Both the position numbers and the translations under genes were made by a program. A stretch of 64,000 nt of DNA from Flavonifractor sp. AGMB03687. Lineage in GTDB: Bacteria > Bacillota > Clostridia > Oscillospirales > Oscillospiraceae. The notes under the pieces were generated by a model, which saw nothing but the letters and a program-made list of their open reading frames with translations, made no database searches and had not been told where the DNA came from. Where the stretch lies: NCBI RefSeq assembly GCF_017811815.1, contig NZ_JADKZI010000004.1:372001-436000 (forward strand), given 5' to 3'. Numbering within the stretch: the stretch's first letter is position 1; each line of letters begins with the position of its first letter. Shown piece by piece: positions 41,177 through 49,696 of this stretch.

Positions 41177-43747
41177 ATGCGTATTTTGGTCATTGGCGGC
41201 GTAGCCGCCGGTACAAAAGCTGCGGCCAAGATCAAGCGTGAGGACCGCAGTGTGGAAGTCAAGATCCTCAACAAGGGAACCGACATCTCCTATGCCGGCT
41301 GCGGCCTGCCCTACTATGTGGGCGGCGCCATTGCCAGCCGGGAGGAGCTCATCGTCAACACCCCCCAGAAATATGCCGGCCTCACCGGCGCTGAGGTGGT
41401 CACCGGCTGCGAGGTCACCAAGGTGGACCCCTCCGCCAAGACGGTGTCCGGCCTGCTCAATGGCCAGAGCTTTACCGAAAGCTACGACAAGCTGATCATC
41501 GCCACCGGCGCAGCGCCTGTGGTGCCCGACATGCCCGGCAAGGATCTGCCCGGCGTGTTTCCCATGCGCACCCCCGACGACGCGGTGGGCCTGCGCAACT
41601 ACGTGGAGTCCCACAACTGCCGCCGGGCGGTGGTGGCCGGCGCCGGCTTCATCGGCCTGGAGATCGCCGAGAACCTGCTCTCCAAGGGTCTGGACGTCAC
41701 TGTGGTGGACTTTGCCAACCAGATCATGCCCAACGTCTTTGATCCCGAGATGGCCGACTTTGCCCGCCGGAAGCTGAAGGAAGCGGGTGTCCGCATCATC
41801 ACCGGTCAGCGCATCCAGTCGGTCTCCGGCACCGACAAGGCCACCGGCATCGTTACCGACCTCACCTCCATCCCCGCCGACGTGGTGGTGCTGGCCATCG
41901 GCGTGCGCCCCGCCACCGGCTTCCTGGCGGACACCGGCCTGGAGCTCTTCAAGGGCGCCGTGGTGGTGGACCGGGAGATGCGCACCAACCTGCCCGACAT
42001 CTACGCCGCCGGCGACTGCGCCATGGTGCGCAACGCCATCACCGGCAAGAACCAGTGGTCCGCCATGGGCTCCACCGCCAACCTGTCTGCCCGCGCCCTG
42101 GCTCAGACCATCACCGGCACCCCCACCCCCTACGGCGGCTGCCTGGGCACCGGTGTGGTCAAGCTGCTGCCCCACCTCAACGCCGGCCGCACCGGCTTTA
42201 CCGAAGTCCAGGCCCGGGCCGAGGGCTTTGACCCCATCAGCGTGGTGTGCGTCAGCGACGACAAGGCCCACTACTACCCCGACGCCTCCATCTTCATCAC
42301 CAAGCTCATCGCCGACCGCAATACCCGCAAGCTGCTGGGCATCCAGGTCATGGGCGGCGGCGCGGTGGACAAGATGGTGGACGTGGCGGCGGTCGGCCTG
42401 TACGCCGGCCTGACCATCGACGCCTACGACACCATGGATCTGGCCTACGCGCCTCCCTTCTCCACCGCCATCCACCCCTTTGTCCAGGCCTGCAACATCC
42501 TGGAGAACAAGCTCTCCGGCAAGCTGGACAGCTTCACGCCCATGGAGTACGCCGCCGGCGAGGCCAAGGACTACAAGGTCATCGACGCCCAGCCCGCTCC
42601 CGCCATCCCCGGCGCCCAGTGGGTGGACCTGGCTAAGGTGGACGGTCCCCTGGAGGACATCGGCAAGGACGAGAAGCTGCTGCTGGTGTGTGCCCGCGGC
42701 AAGCGGGGCTACTTCCTCCAGAACCGTCTGAAGTATTACGGCTATACCAACGTCAAGGTCCTGGAGGGCGGCGTTACCTTCAATCAGGTGAAGGTGCCTC
42801 AACTCTCCGGCTCCAGCCTGCTCCCCACGGAGGTCAAGCGCCTGAAGGGCCTGGGCTGCCTGTGGGATAAGCGCACCCCCGACTGCTTCAACGTCCGTGT
42901 CATCACCCGCAACGGCAAGCTCACCGCCGCCGAGCACACCGCCGTGGCCGAGGCCGCCGAGAAGTTCGGCTCCGGCGAGGTCACCATGACCACCCGTCTG
43001 ACCATGGAGATCCAGGGCGTGCCCTATGAGAATGTGGAGCCCCTGATCCAGTTCCTCCACAGCGCCGGTCTGGACGTGGGCGGCACCGGCTCCAAGGTAC
43101 GTCCCGTGGTGTCCTGTAAGGGTACCACCTGCCAGTACGGCCTGTGCGATACCTTTGCCCTCAGCGAGAAGCTCCACGAGCTGTTCTATATCGGCTACCA
43201 CGACGTCTCCCTCCCCCACAAGTTCAAGATCGCCGTGGGCGGCTGCCCCAACAACTGCGTCAAGCCCGACCTGAACGACCTGGGCATCGTGGGCCAGCGT
43301 CTGCCTGAGCCCGACCTGACTAAGTGCAAGGGCTGCAAGGTGTGCCAGATCGAGAAGGCCTGTCCCATCCACGCCGTGACCATGAAGGACGGCAAGGCTA
43401 TCATTGATCCCGAGGCCTGCAACCACTGCGGCCGCTGCCTGGAGAAGTGCCCCTTCGGCGCCTTCACCGAGAGCACCTACGGCTACAAGGTCTACCTGGG
43501 CGGCCGCTGGGGCAAAAAGGTTGCCGCCGGCAAGCCTCTGTCCAAGATCTTCACCAGCGAGGAGGAGGTCATCGCCCTGATAGAGAAGGCCATTCTCTTC
43601 TTCCGGGACGAGGGCCAGACCGGCGAGCGCTTTGCCGACACCATTGCCCGCCTGGGCTTCGACTACGTGGAGGATAAGCTGCTCCACGGCACCATCGACA
43701 AGCAGACCATCATGAACAAGACCGTGATCGGCGGCGCCAGCTGCTGA
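41177..43747 (+). CDS. CoA-disulfide reductase - rhodanese - sulfite reductase-like - ferredoxin fusion
   Basis: 856 residues, ATG behind GGATGGGGA. In order: FAD/NAD(P) disulfide reductase of the CoADR/NADH-oxidase type with single redox Cys42 (SYAGCGLPYY) and dimerisation domain (about 1-440); a rhodanese-like domain with Cys505 (CARGKRGYF); a nitrite/sulfite-reductase-like module (about 560-700) with Cys647, 652, 657 and Cys690, 694 (GGCPNNC) for siroheme/[4Fe-4S]; two [4Fe-4S] ferredoxin motifs from Cys717 and Cys748. It would join persulfide or polysulfide reduction to a sulfite-reductase-type centre in one chain. The spacing C-x4-C-x4-C differs from the usual C-x5-C. Under a divergent LysR. 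The reaction is unproven. Confidence 0.88.
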   Translation: MRILVIGGVAAGTKAAAKIKREDRSVEVKILNKGTDISYAGCGLPYYVGGAIASREELIVNTPQKYAGLTGAEVVTGCEVTKVDPSAKTVSGLLNGQSFTESYDKLIIATGAAPVVPDMPGKDLPGVFPMRTPDDAVGLRNYVESHNCRRAVVAGAGFIGLEIAENLLSKGLDVTVVDFANQIMPNVFDPEMADFARRKLKEAGVRIITGQRIQSVSGTDKATGIVTDLTSIPADVVVLAIGVRPATGFLADTGLELFKGAVVVDREMRTNLPDIYAAGDCAMVRNAITGKNQWSAMGSTANLSARALAQTITGTPTPYGGCLGTGVVKLLPHLNAGRTGFTEVQARAEGFDPISVVCVSDDKAHYYPDASIFITKLIADRNTRKLLGIQVMGGGAVDKMVDVAAVGLYAGLTIDAYDTMDLAYAPPFSTAIHPFVQACNILENKLSGKLDSFTPMEYAAGEAKDYKVIDAQPAPAIPGAQWVDLAKVDGPLEDIGKDEKLLLVCARGKRGYFLQNRLKYYGYTNVKVLEGGVTFNQVKVPQLSGSSLLPTEVKRLKGLGCLWDKRTPDCFNVRVITRNGKLTAAEHTAVAEAAEKFGSGEVTMTTRLTMEIQGVPYENVEPLIQFLHSAGLDVGGTGSKVRPVVSCKGTTCQYGLCDTFALSEKLHELFYIGYHDVSLPHKFKIAVGGCPNNCVKPDLNDLGIVGQRLPEPDLTKCKGCKVCQIEKACPIHAVTMKDGKAIIDPEACNHCGRCLEKCPFGAFTESTYGYKVYLGGRWGKKVAAGKPLSKIFTSEEEVIALIEKAILFFRDEGQTGERFADTIARLGFDYVEDKLLHGTIDKQTIMNKTVIGGASC

Positions 43748-43754
43748 TTTTCCT

Positions 43755-43802
43755 CCCTGCGGAGCGGCTGCCACTGGACGGCGCTCCGCAGGGATTTTAT
43801 TT
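43755..43802 (+). terminator. Terminator of the fusion gene
   Basis: An 11-bp stem CCCTGCGGAGC / GCTCCGCAGGG (43755-43765 / 43783-43793), followed by ATTTTATTTT. Confidence 0.85.
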
Positions 43803-43875
43803 TGTTAAAGTCCTCTAAATTAGCTTCTCTCTTTTTGTCTCCCCTGCTGAAATATCAGTTTTCCAGTGGAGTGGC

Positions 43876-43904
43876 TTGCTTTTCCCATTCCGGCCTGCTA
43901 TGAT
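43876..43904 (+). promoter_or_regulatory. Promoter of glpP
   Basis: TTGCTT (43876-43881) and TATGAT (43899-43904), 17-bp spacer; start near 43911, giving a leader that contains the terminator at 43936-43972. Confidence 0.65.
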
Positions 43905-43922
43905 GATACTGTCCTCTGTGCA

Positions 43923-43972
43923 AGAGTATGAGAGTGCGCAAGGCAACCCCCGCGGTTGCTTTGCGCTTTTTT
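43923..43972 (+). promoter_or_regulatory. GlpP-type antiterminator leader before glpP
   Basis: AGAGTATGAGAGTG (43923-43936) runs into a 13-bp terminator hairpin (43936-43948 / 43954-43966) with T6. The same 14-nt motif, one base different, precedes another terminator at 44599. GlpP binds such leader RNA with glycerol 3-phosphate and lets transcription continue; here glpP would control itself. Confidence 0.7.
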
Positions 43973-44009
43973 ATTCCCCGCTCCCGGGATAGGAAGGGAG
44001 GTGCCCACC

Positions 44010-44579
44010 ATGAATTGCGCAACTCTGCTGGAGCTGCTGGCCGACGAGCCGGTGATCGCCGCCGTCAAAGATGACGCCGGACTGGAGGCCGCCCTGAAAA
44101 GCGACGTATCCCTGCTCTTTCTGCTCTACGGCGACATTCTGACCATCGACAGCATGGTGGCCAAGGTCCACAGTGCCGGGAAGAAGGCCTTCGTCCACTT
44201 GGACCTGGTGGACGGCCTGTCCGCCCGGGAGGTGGCCGCCGACTTCATTGCCAGTCACACCGCCGCCGACGGCGTGATCTCCACCAAGCCCGCCCTCACC
44301 CGTCGGGCCCGGGAACTGGGGCTGGTGGCCATCCAGCGGGTGTTTCTGCTAGACTCCATGGCTCTGAAAAATGTGGACCGCCACTTCTCACAGGAGTCCG
44401 CCGACCTGGTGGAGGTGCTGCCCGGCCTGATGCCCAAGATCATCCGCCGCCTGTGCCAGTCCACCGGCAAGCCCATCATCGCCGGAGGCCTGATCTCCGA
44501 CAAGGAGGACGTGACCGGAGCCCTGAGTGCCGGCGCGGTGGCGGTCTCCTCCACCAATCCCGCCGTCTGGGATATGTAA
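44010..44579 (+). CDS. glpP: Glycerol-3-phosphate responsive antiterminator
   Basis: 189 residues, from the ATG behind GGGAGGTG. TIM-barrel-like GlpP family: DLVDGLSAREVAADFIA (about 66-82), DGVISTKPALTRRARE (about 89) and C-terminal PIIAGGLISDKEDV. With glycerol 3-phosphate it binds leader RNA and prevents termination. Lies between two leaders carrying the same motif and upstream of the glycerol 3-phosphate oxidation and kinase genes. Confidence 0.93.
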   Translation: MNCATLLELLADEPVIAAVKDDAGLEAALKSDVSLLFLLYGDILTIDSMVAKVHSAGKKAFVHLDLVDGLSAREVAADFIASHTAADGVISTKPALTRRARELGLVAIQRVFLLDSMALKNVDRHFSQESADLVEVLPGLMPKIIRRLCQSTGKPIIAGGLISDKEDVTGALSAGAVAVSSTNPAVWDM

Positions 44580-44598
44580 AACTGCATACGCCGTTTCC

Positions 44599-44657
44599 AG
44601 AGAATGAGAGTGAAACAAAGCGGCCCCATTGGGGAGGCTTTGTTTTGCTCTTTTTTT
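44599..44657 (+). promoter_or_regulatory. GlpP-type antiterminator leader before the G3P dehydrogenase genes
   Basis: AGAGAATGAGAGTG (44599-44612), then a hairpin with AAACAAAGC / GCTTTGTTT (44613-44621 / 44637-44645) and an inner CCCC/GGGG, then TGCTCTTTTTTTC. Second copy of the motif found before glpP. Confidence 0.7.
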
Positions 44658-44687
44658 CTTCCCCACTCTCAGTCAGGAGGTCCTGTT

Positions 44688-46112
44688 ATGTATGACGTTC
44701 TCATCATTGGCTGCGGCATCACCGGCGCAGCAGCCGCCTTCCAGCTCTCCCGCTACCAGCTGAAAATCGCTGTGCTGGAGCGGGAAAACGACGTGGCCGA
44801 CGGCACCACCAAGGCCAACTCCGCCATTCTTCACGCCGGTTATGACCCGGAGCCCGGCACCCTGATGGCCAGGCTCAACGTGCGGGGCGCTGAGCTGGCT
44901 AAGGAGCTGTGTGCCAAACTGGATGTCCCCTATCGGCCCTGCGGCTCCCTGGTGCTGGCCTTCTCTCCGGAGGATGACGCCACCCTCCACACCCTATTCC
45001 AGCGGGGACAGGCCAACGGCGTGCCCCAGCTCCGTCTGCTTACCGGGGACGAGGCCAGAGCCATGGACCCCAACCTGTCCGACCGGGTGACCTCAGCCCT
45101 CTACGCCCCCACCGCCGCCATCTGCTCCCCCTGGGAGTACTGTCTGGCCCTGGCGGAGACCGCCGTGGTCAACGGCGCGGAGCTCCACCTGGACACCGCC
45201 GTTACCGGGCTGGAGGCCACGGAAGAGGGCTGGCTGGTACACACCAGCAAGGGCGACTTCCGCAGCCGGTACGTGATCAACGCCGCCGGCGTCTGGGCCC
45301 AGGCCGTCCATGAGATGGCCGCGCCCCCCACCTTTACCATCCACCCCTCCCGTGGCCAGTACTTCCTGCTGGACAAGAGCGAGGGGAACCGGGTAGGCCA
45401 CGTGATCTTCCAGTGCCCCGGCCCCAACGGCAAGGGCGTCCTGGTGTCCCCCACCGTCCACGGCAACCTGATCGTGGGGCCCGACGCCACCCCGGTGGAG
45501 GGGGACGACGTGTCCACCACCGCCGACGGGCTGGCCTTTGTGCGGGAGACCGCCCAAAAGTCGGTGCCATCAGTGAACTTCCGGGAGTCCATCCGCAACT
45601 TTGCCGGGGTGCGCTCCTCCACAGACCGGGGAGACTTCATCATCGAGCTGGCCGCCCCCCACTTCCTGGACCTGGCGGGCATCTGCTCCCCCGGCCTCAC
45701 CGCCGCACCTGCCATTGCCGAGTACGCGGCGGAACTGCTGGCCGATGACGGGCTGGCCCTGACGGAAAAAGAGAACTTTATCTGCCACCGCCGCCGCACC
45801 CGGTTCCACAACCTGTCCCCGGCTGAAAAGGCCAAACTGGTGGAGCAGGACCCCGCCTACGGCCGGGTGATCTGCCGCTGTGAGACGGTGACCGAGGGCG
45901 AAATTCTGGAGGCCCTCCGCAGCCCCATTCCGCCTCGCTCAGTGGACGGAGTCAAACGTCGGGTGGGCGCCGGCATGGGCCGCTGCCAGGGCGGCTTCTG
46001 CGGCCCCCGGGTAGTGGAAATTCTGTCCCGGGAGCTGGGCGTGACCCCCGACCACATCGTCCAGGACAAGGCGGGCAGCTGGCTTCTGGCTAGCCAGACG
46101 AAGGGAGGCTGA
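44688..46112 (+). CDS. FAD-dependent glycerol-3-phosphate dehydrogenase-like subunit (GlpA-type)
   Basis: 474 residues. The N-terminal DAO/FAD fold starts MYDVLIIGCGITGAAAAFQL; about 340-residue oxidoreductase domain; then a C-terminal BFD-like [2Fe-2S] domain with CRCE and CQGGFC cysteines (about 402-455). GGAGG precedes the ATG at 44688. First of the genes behind a GlpP leader and cotranscribed with the GlpB-like flavoprotein, DUF1667 and glpK. Oxidises glycerol 3-phosphate to dihydroxyacetone phosphate; electron acceptor uncertain. Anaerobic GlpA-type rather than aerobic GlpD. Confidence 0.85.
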   Translation: MYDVLIIGCGITGAAAAFQLSRYQLKIAVLERENDVADGTTKANSAILHAGYDPEPGTLMARLNVRGAELAKELCAKLDVPYRPCGSLVLAFSPEDDATLHTLFQRGQANGVPQLRLLTGDEARAMDPNLSDRVTSALYAPTAAICSPWEYCLALAETAVVNGAELHLDTAVTGLEATEEGWLVHTSKGDFRSRYVINAAGVWAQAVHEMAAPPTFTIHPSRGQYFLLDKSEGNRVGHVIFQCPGPNGKGVLVSPTVHGNLIVGPDATPVEGDDVSTTADGLAFVRETAQKSVPSVNFRESIRNFAGVRSSTDRGDFIIELAAPHFLDLAGICSPGLTAAPAIAEYAAELLADDGLALTEKENFICHRRRTRFHNLSPAEKAKLVEQDPAYGRVICRCETVTEGEILEALRSPIPPRSVDGVKRRVGAGMGRCQGGFCGPRVVEILSRELGVTPDHIVQDKAGSWLLASQTKGG

Positions 46113-46116
46113 AACC

Positions 46117-47376
46117 ATGTATGATCTGATTGTCATCGGCGGCGGCCCCGCGGGGCTGGCAGCCGCCTGCACCGCCTGGGAAAAGGGCGTAAAGCGCATC
46201 CTCATCGTGGAGCGTGACAAGGAACTGGGCGGCATTCTCAACCAGTGCATCCACAACGGCTTCGGCCTCCACTACTTCAAGGAGGAGCTCACCGGCCCCG
46301 AGTACGCCGGGCGGTTCATCCGCATGCTGAAGGACACCGGAGTGGAGGTCCGGCTGGACACCATGGTGCTCACCGTCACCCCCGACCGACAGGTCCACAT
46401 GGTGGGCAAGGATACCGGCTACCGCATCGAGGAGGCCAAGGCCATCATCCTGGCCATGGGCTGCCGGGAGCGGACCCGGGGCGCCATCGCCATCCCCGGC
46501 CAGCGGCCCGCCGGCGTGTTTACCGCCGGTGCCGCTCAGCGGTATGTCAACATGGAGGGCTGGCTGCCCGGCCGCCGGGTAGTCATCCTGGGCAGCGGCG
46601 ACATCGGCCTCATCATGGCCCGCCGCATGACCCTGGAGGGAGCCGAAGTGCTGGCCTGCGTGGAGGTCATGCCCTACTCCGGCGGCCTGAACCGCAACAT
46701 CGTCCAGTGTCTCCACGACTACGACATCCCCCTCTATCTCTCCCACACCGTCACCGACATCCGCGGACGGGATCGGGTGGAGCAGGTGGTGGTCTCCCAG
46801 GTGGATGAACGCCGTCAGCCCATCCCCGGCACCGAGATGGTGTTTGACTGCGACACCCTGCTGCTCTCTGTGGGGCTGATCCCGGAGAACGAGCTGACCC
46901 GCCAGGCGGGCATCACCATTGATCCCCGCACCAACGGCGCGGTGGTCTACGAAAACATGGAGACCTCCATGCCCGGCGTCTTTGCCTGCGGCAACGTGGC
47001 CCACGTCCACGATCTGGTGGACTTCGTCACCGCCGAGAGTCAGCGGGCCGGAGCGGCCGCCGCCGATTACGTACTGGGCACGGCAATGTCCGAGGGCCCG
47101 GTGCTGGAGATCAAGAACGGCGACGGCGTCACCTACACCGTTCCCCAGCACATCCGCCCCCACTGGGTGGACCGGCGGTGCGACCTCTTCTTCCGGGTCA
47201 ACCGCATCTGTAAGGACAGTCAGATCCGGGTCACCTCGGGGGACACTCTCATCGCCCAGTTCCCCCGGGAGCATCTGGCCCCCGGCGAAATGGAGCACAT
47301 CGTTCTCCCCCGTGCCCTGCTGGACAAGGCGTCGGAGACCATCACCGTATCCATCCAGGAGGTGGAGTCCAAATGA
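46117..47376 (+). CDS. NAD(P)/FAD-dependent oxidoreductase subunit (GlpB-like position)
   Basis: 419 residues with two Rossmann motifs: IGGGPAGLAAAC (FAD, about 7-18) and ILGSGDIGLIMARR (NAD(P), about 157). Resembles the small pyridine-nucleotide oxidoreductase that accompanies GlpA-like proteins in Clostridia, and probably passes electrons from the GlpA subunit to NAD(P) or a quinone-independent acceptor. 4 bp after the upstream gene and overlapping the next by 4 nt. Confidence 0.87.
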   Translation: MYDLIVIGGGPAGLAAACTAWEKGVKRILIVERDKELGGILNQCIHNGFGLHYFKEELTGPEYAGRFIRMLKDTGVEVRLDTMVLTVTPDRQVHMVGKDTGYRIEEAKAIILAMGCRERTRGAIAIPGQRPAGVFTAGAAQRYVNMEGWLPGRRVVILGSGDIGLIMARRMTLEGAEVLACVEVMPYSGGLNRNIVQCLHDYDIPLYLSHTVTDIRGRDRVEQVVVSQVDERRQPIPGTEMVFDCDTLLLSVGLIPENELTRQAGITIDPRTNGAVVYENMETSMPGVFACGNVAHVHDLVDFVTAESQRAGAAAADYVLGTAMSEGPVLEIKNGDGVTYTVPQHIRPHWVDRRCDLFFRVNRICKDSQIRVTSGDTLIAQFPREHLAPGEMEHIVLPRALLDKASETITVSIQEVESK

Positions 47377-47717
47377 AGGAACTGATCTGCATCGTCTGCC
47401 CCAAGGGCTGCCATCTGAACGTGGACGAAACTCAGAATTACGCAGTCACCGGAAATAGCTGTCCACGGGGCGAAGAATATGGTAGAATAGAGCTGACCCA
47501 TCCTACGCGGGTGGTTACCTCCACCGTTCGCTGCACCGGCGGCGCTCATCCACGCTGCCCGGTGAAGACCAGCGCCCCCATCCCCAAGGCGCTGATCCCG
47601 CAGGCCGTCCGCTGTCTGGACGGTGTGGAGCTGACTGCCCCCATCCATACGGGCGACATCGTCGTATCCAACATCTGCAATACCGGTATTTCCTTTGTAG
47701 CCACACGAGATCTTTGA
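47373..47717 (+). CDS. DUF1667 family protein
   Basis: 114 residues. Four N-terminal cysteines, CIVCPKGC then NSCPRG, and two more Cys in the middle suggest a small iron-sulfur or zinc protein. DUF1667 genes regularly follow such GlpA/GlpB-like pairs, so it is a likely electron-transfer third subunit. The start overlaps the flavoprotein stop (ATGA). No experimental role known to me. Confidence 0.88.
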   Translation: MKELICIVCPKGCHLNVDETQNYAVTGNSCPRGEEYGRIELTHPTRVVTSTVRCTGGAHPRCPVKTSAPIPKALIPQAVRCLDGVELTAPIHTGDIVVSNICNTGISFVATRDL

Positions 47718-47758
47718 CCGCGGCCACGCTGCGGCACCCATTTGGGAGGTATTATTTG

Positions 47759-49243
47759 ATGGAAAAGTACATTCTCTCCCTGGATCAGGGTACTACAAGC
47801 TCCCGTGCCATTCTCTTTGATACGGAGCAGAATATCATCGGCATCAGTCAGAAGGAATTTACGCAGATCTATCCCCGTGAGGGCTGGGTGGAGCACGACG
47901 CCATGGAGATCTGGTCCTCCCAGTACGCGGTGATGATGGAGGTCATCGCCCAGTCGGGCATTGACCCCGCCGACATCGCCGCCATCGGCATCACGAACCA
48001 GCGCGAGACCACCATTCTGTGGGACAAGGCCACCGGCCGTCCCATCTGCAACGCCATCGTGTGGCAGTGCCGCCGCACCGCCGGCATCGTGGACGAACTC
48101 ATCGCCCAAGGTCTGGAGGAGCACATCCGCAAGACCACCGGTCTGATCCCCGACGCCTATTTCTCCGGCACCAAGATCAAATGGATCCTGGACCATGTGG
48201 AGGGAGCCCGGGAGAAGGCCGCCCGGGGCGAGATCCTCTTCGGCACCGTGGACACCTGGCTGCTGTGGAAGCTGACCGGCGGCGCGGTCCACGTCACCGA
48301 CGCCACCAACGCCTCCCGCACCATGCTCTACGACATCCACAAGCTGTGCTGGGACGACACCCTGCTGAAGGCCCTGGACATCCCCAAGGCCATGCTGCCC
48401 GAGGTGCGTTCCTCCAGCGAAATTTACGGCTACACCGAGATCCAGGGCGTCAAGGTGCCCATCGCCGGCATCGCCGGCGACCAGCAGGCCGCCCTCTTCG
48501 GCCAGACCTGCTTTGAGCCCGGCGACGCCAAGAACACCTACGGCACCGGCTGCTTCCTGCTGATGAACACCGGCTCTGTCCCCTGTGAGAGCCACAACGG
48601 CCTCATCACCACCATCGCCGTGGGCCGGGAGGGCTCCGTGCAGTACGCCCTGGAGGGCTCCGTCTTCGTGGGCGGCGCGGTGATCCAGTGGCTGCGGGAC
48701 GAGATGCGCTTCTTCACTGAGAGCCGGGACGCCGAGTATTACGCCCAAAAAGTGCCCGACAACGGCGGCGTCTACCTGGTGCCCGCCTTCACCGGCCTGG
48801 GCGCCCCCTACTGGGACATGTACGCCCGAGGCGTGCTGGTGGGCCTGACCCGCGGCACCCGCCGGGAGCACATCATCCGTGCCGCCCAGGAATCTATCGC
48901 CTATCAGGTGGCCGATCTGGTCCACGCCATGGAGTCGGACACCGGCGTGCCTCTCACCCAGCTGAAGGCCGACGGCGGCGCCAGCCGGGATCTGTTCCTA
49001 ATGCAGTTCCAGGCCGACATCATCGACCGTGAGGTGCGCCGCCCCGCCATCCGGGAGACCACCGCTCTGGGCGCCGCCTATCTGGCCGGTCTGGCCACCA
49101 AGGTGTGGCAGAACACCGACGAGATCCGCCAGCTTTGGATGTGCGACACCACTTTCGCCCCCCGCATGGAAGCTGCCGAGCGGGAGCGCCTGATGGCCGG
49201 TTGGCATAAAGCCGTGGGCCGCAGCCGGGATTGGAGCCGCTGA
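47759..49243 (+). CDS. glpK: Glycerol kinase
   Basis: 494 residues of the FGGY kinase family: [14 protein letters not shown] (about 7-20), GITNQRETT, and the C-terminal [19 protein letters not shown] signature. Phosphorylates glycerol to glycerol 3-phosphate, the effector of GlpP. GGGAGG precedes the ATG at 47759. 41 bp after the DUF1667 gene, so probably part of the same GlpP-controlled transcript. No glycerol facilitator gene lies in the window. Confidence 0.97.
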   Translation: MEKYILSLDQGTTSSRAILFDTEQNIIGISQKEFTQIYPREGWVEHDAMEIWSSQYAVMMEVIAQSGIDPADIAAIGITNQRETTILWDKATGRPICNAIVWQCRRTAGIVDELIAQGLEEHIRKTTGLIPDAYFSGTKIKWILDHVEGAREKAARGEILFGTVDTWLLWKLTGGAVHVTDATNASRTMLYDIHKLCWDDTLLKALDIPKAMLPEVRSSSEIYGYTEIQGVKVPIAGIAGDQQAALFGQTCFEPGDAKNTYGTGCFLLMNTGSVPCESHNGLITTIAVGREGSVQYALEGSVFVGGAVIQWLRDEMRFFTESRDAEYYAQKVPDNGGVYLVPAFTGLGAPYWDMYARGVLVGLTRGTRREHIIRAAQESIAYQVADLVHAMESDTGVPLTQLKADGGASRDLFLMQFQADIIDREVRRPAIRETTALGAAYLAGLATKVWQNTDEIRQLWMCDTTFAPRMEAAERERLMAGWHKAVGRSRDWSR

Positions 49244-49268
49244 CGCCCATAACCCTCCCCTCCTGAGC

Positions 49269-49300
49269 GCGGGCGGGGGCCCTTCGTGGTCCCCGCCCGC
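49269..49300 (+). terminator. Hairpin after glpK
   Basis: A 10-bp GC stem GCGGGCGGGG / CCCCGCCCGC (49269-49278 / 49291-49300) without a T-run; a probable weak terminator or 3'-end stabiliser. Confidence 0.55.
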
Positions 49301-49310
49301 AATCCTGTCA

Positions 49311-49339
49311 TTGACAAACGGCTCAGCTGCCGTTACAAT
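49311..49339 (+). promoter_or_regulatory. Promoter of the btu operon
   Basis: TTGACA (49311-49316) and TACAAT (49334-49339), 17-bp spacer, directly ahead of the cobalamin riboswitch. Confidence 0.8.
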
Positions 49340-49359
49340 GGTTAGGCAAATGCAACTGA

Positions 49360-49537
49360 ATACAACCTGCCAAGTGCCCAGCTGACGCTGGGGTAAAAGG
49401 GAATCGGGTGTAAGTCCCGAGCGATCCGGTCACTGTAAGCGGGGAGCAAGCCGCAAATTGCCATTGCCGCGCAGCCAATGCGTGGTGAGAAGGCGCGGCG
49501 CGCACCGATCCGCAAGCCAGGAAACCTGCTTGGTCTG
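49360..49537 (+). ncRNA. Cobalamin riboswitch
   Basis: Contains the hallmark elements in order: GGGAATCGGGTG...AAGTCCCG, then GGTCACTGTAAGC, and the B12 box AAGCCAGGAAACCTGC (49514-49529). It is followed by a terminator and then a cobalamin-type ABC importer. Binding of cobalamin would reduce expression of the transporter. Confidence 0.92.
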
Positions 49538-49607
49538 GAATTGGATGGGTATCTTCCGCAGAAAGTGTCCTGTCCGAAGCGATGGGCACGCCATACCCAT
49601 CGTTTTG

Positions 49608-49640
49608 GAAGTCTGCTTTTTTCGGAAAGCAGGCTTTTTT
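49608..49640 (+). terminator. Riboswitch-controlled terminator
   Basis: TCTGCTTT / AAAGCAGG (49612-49619 / 49626-49633) plus T6, 57 nt upstream of the first btu gene; the likely expression platform of the riboswitch. Confidence 0.75.
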
Positions 49641-49696
49641 CTGTTCCGCTGCGGTGGTACATCATAAGACCGAACCAACGGAAAGGAGTATGTATC

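Noticed and set aside
41078-43774. An 898-codon minus-strand frame opposite the fusion enzyme
   Set aside because: Antisense shadow; the plus-strand protein has complete domains throughout.
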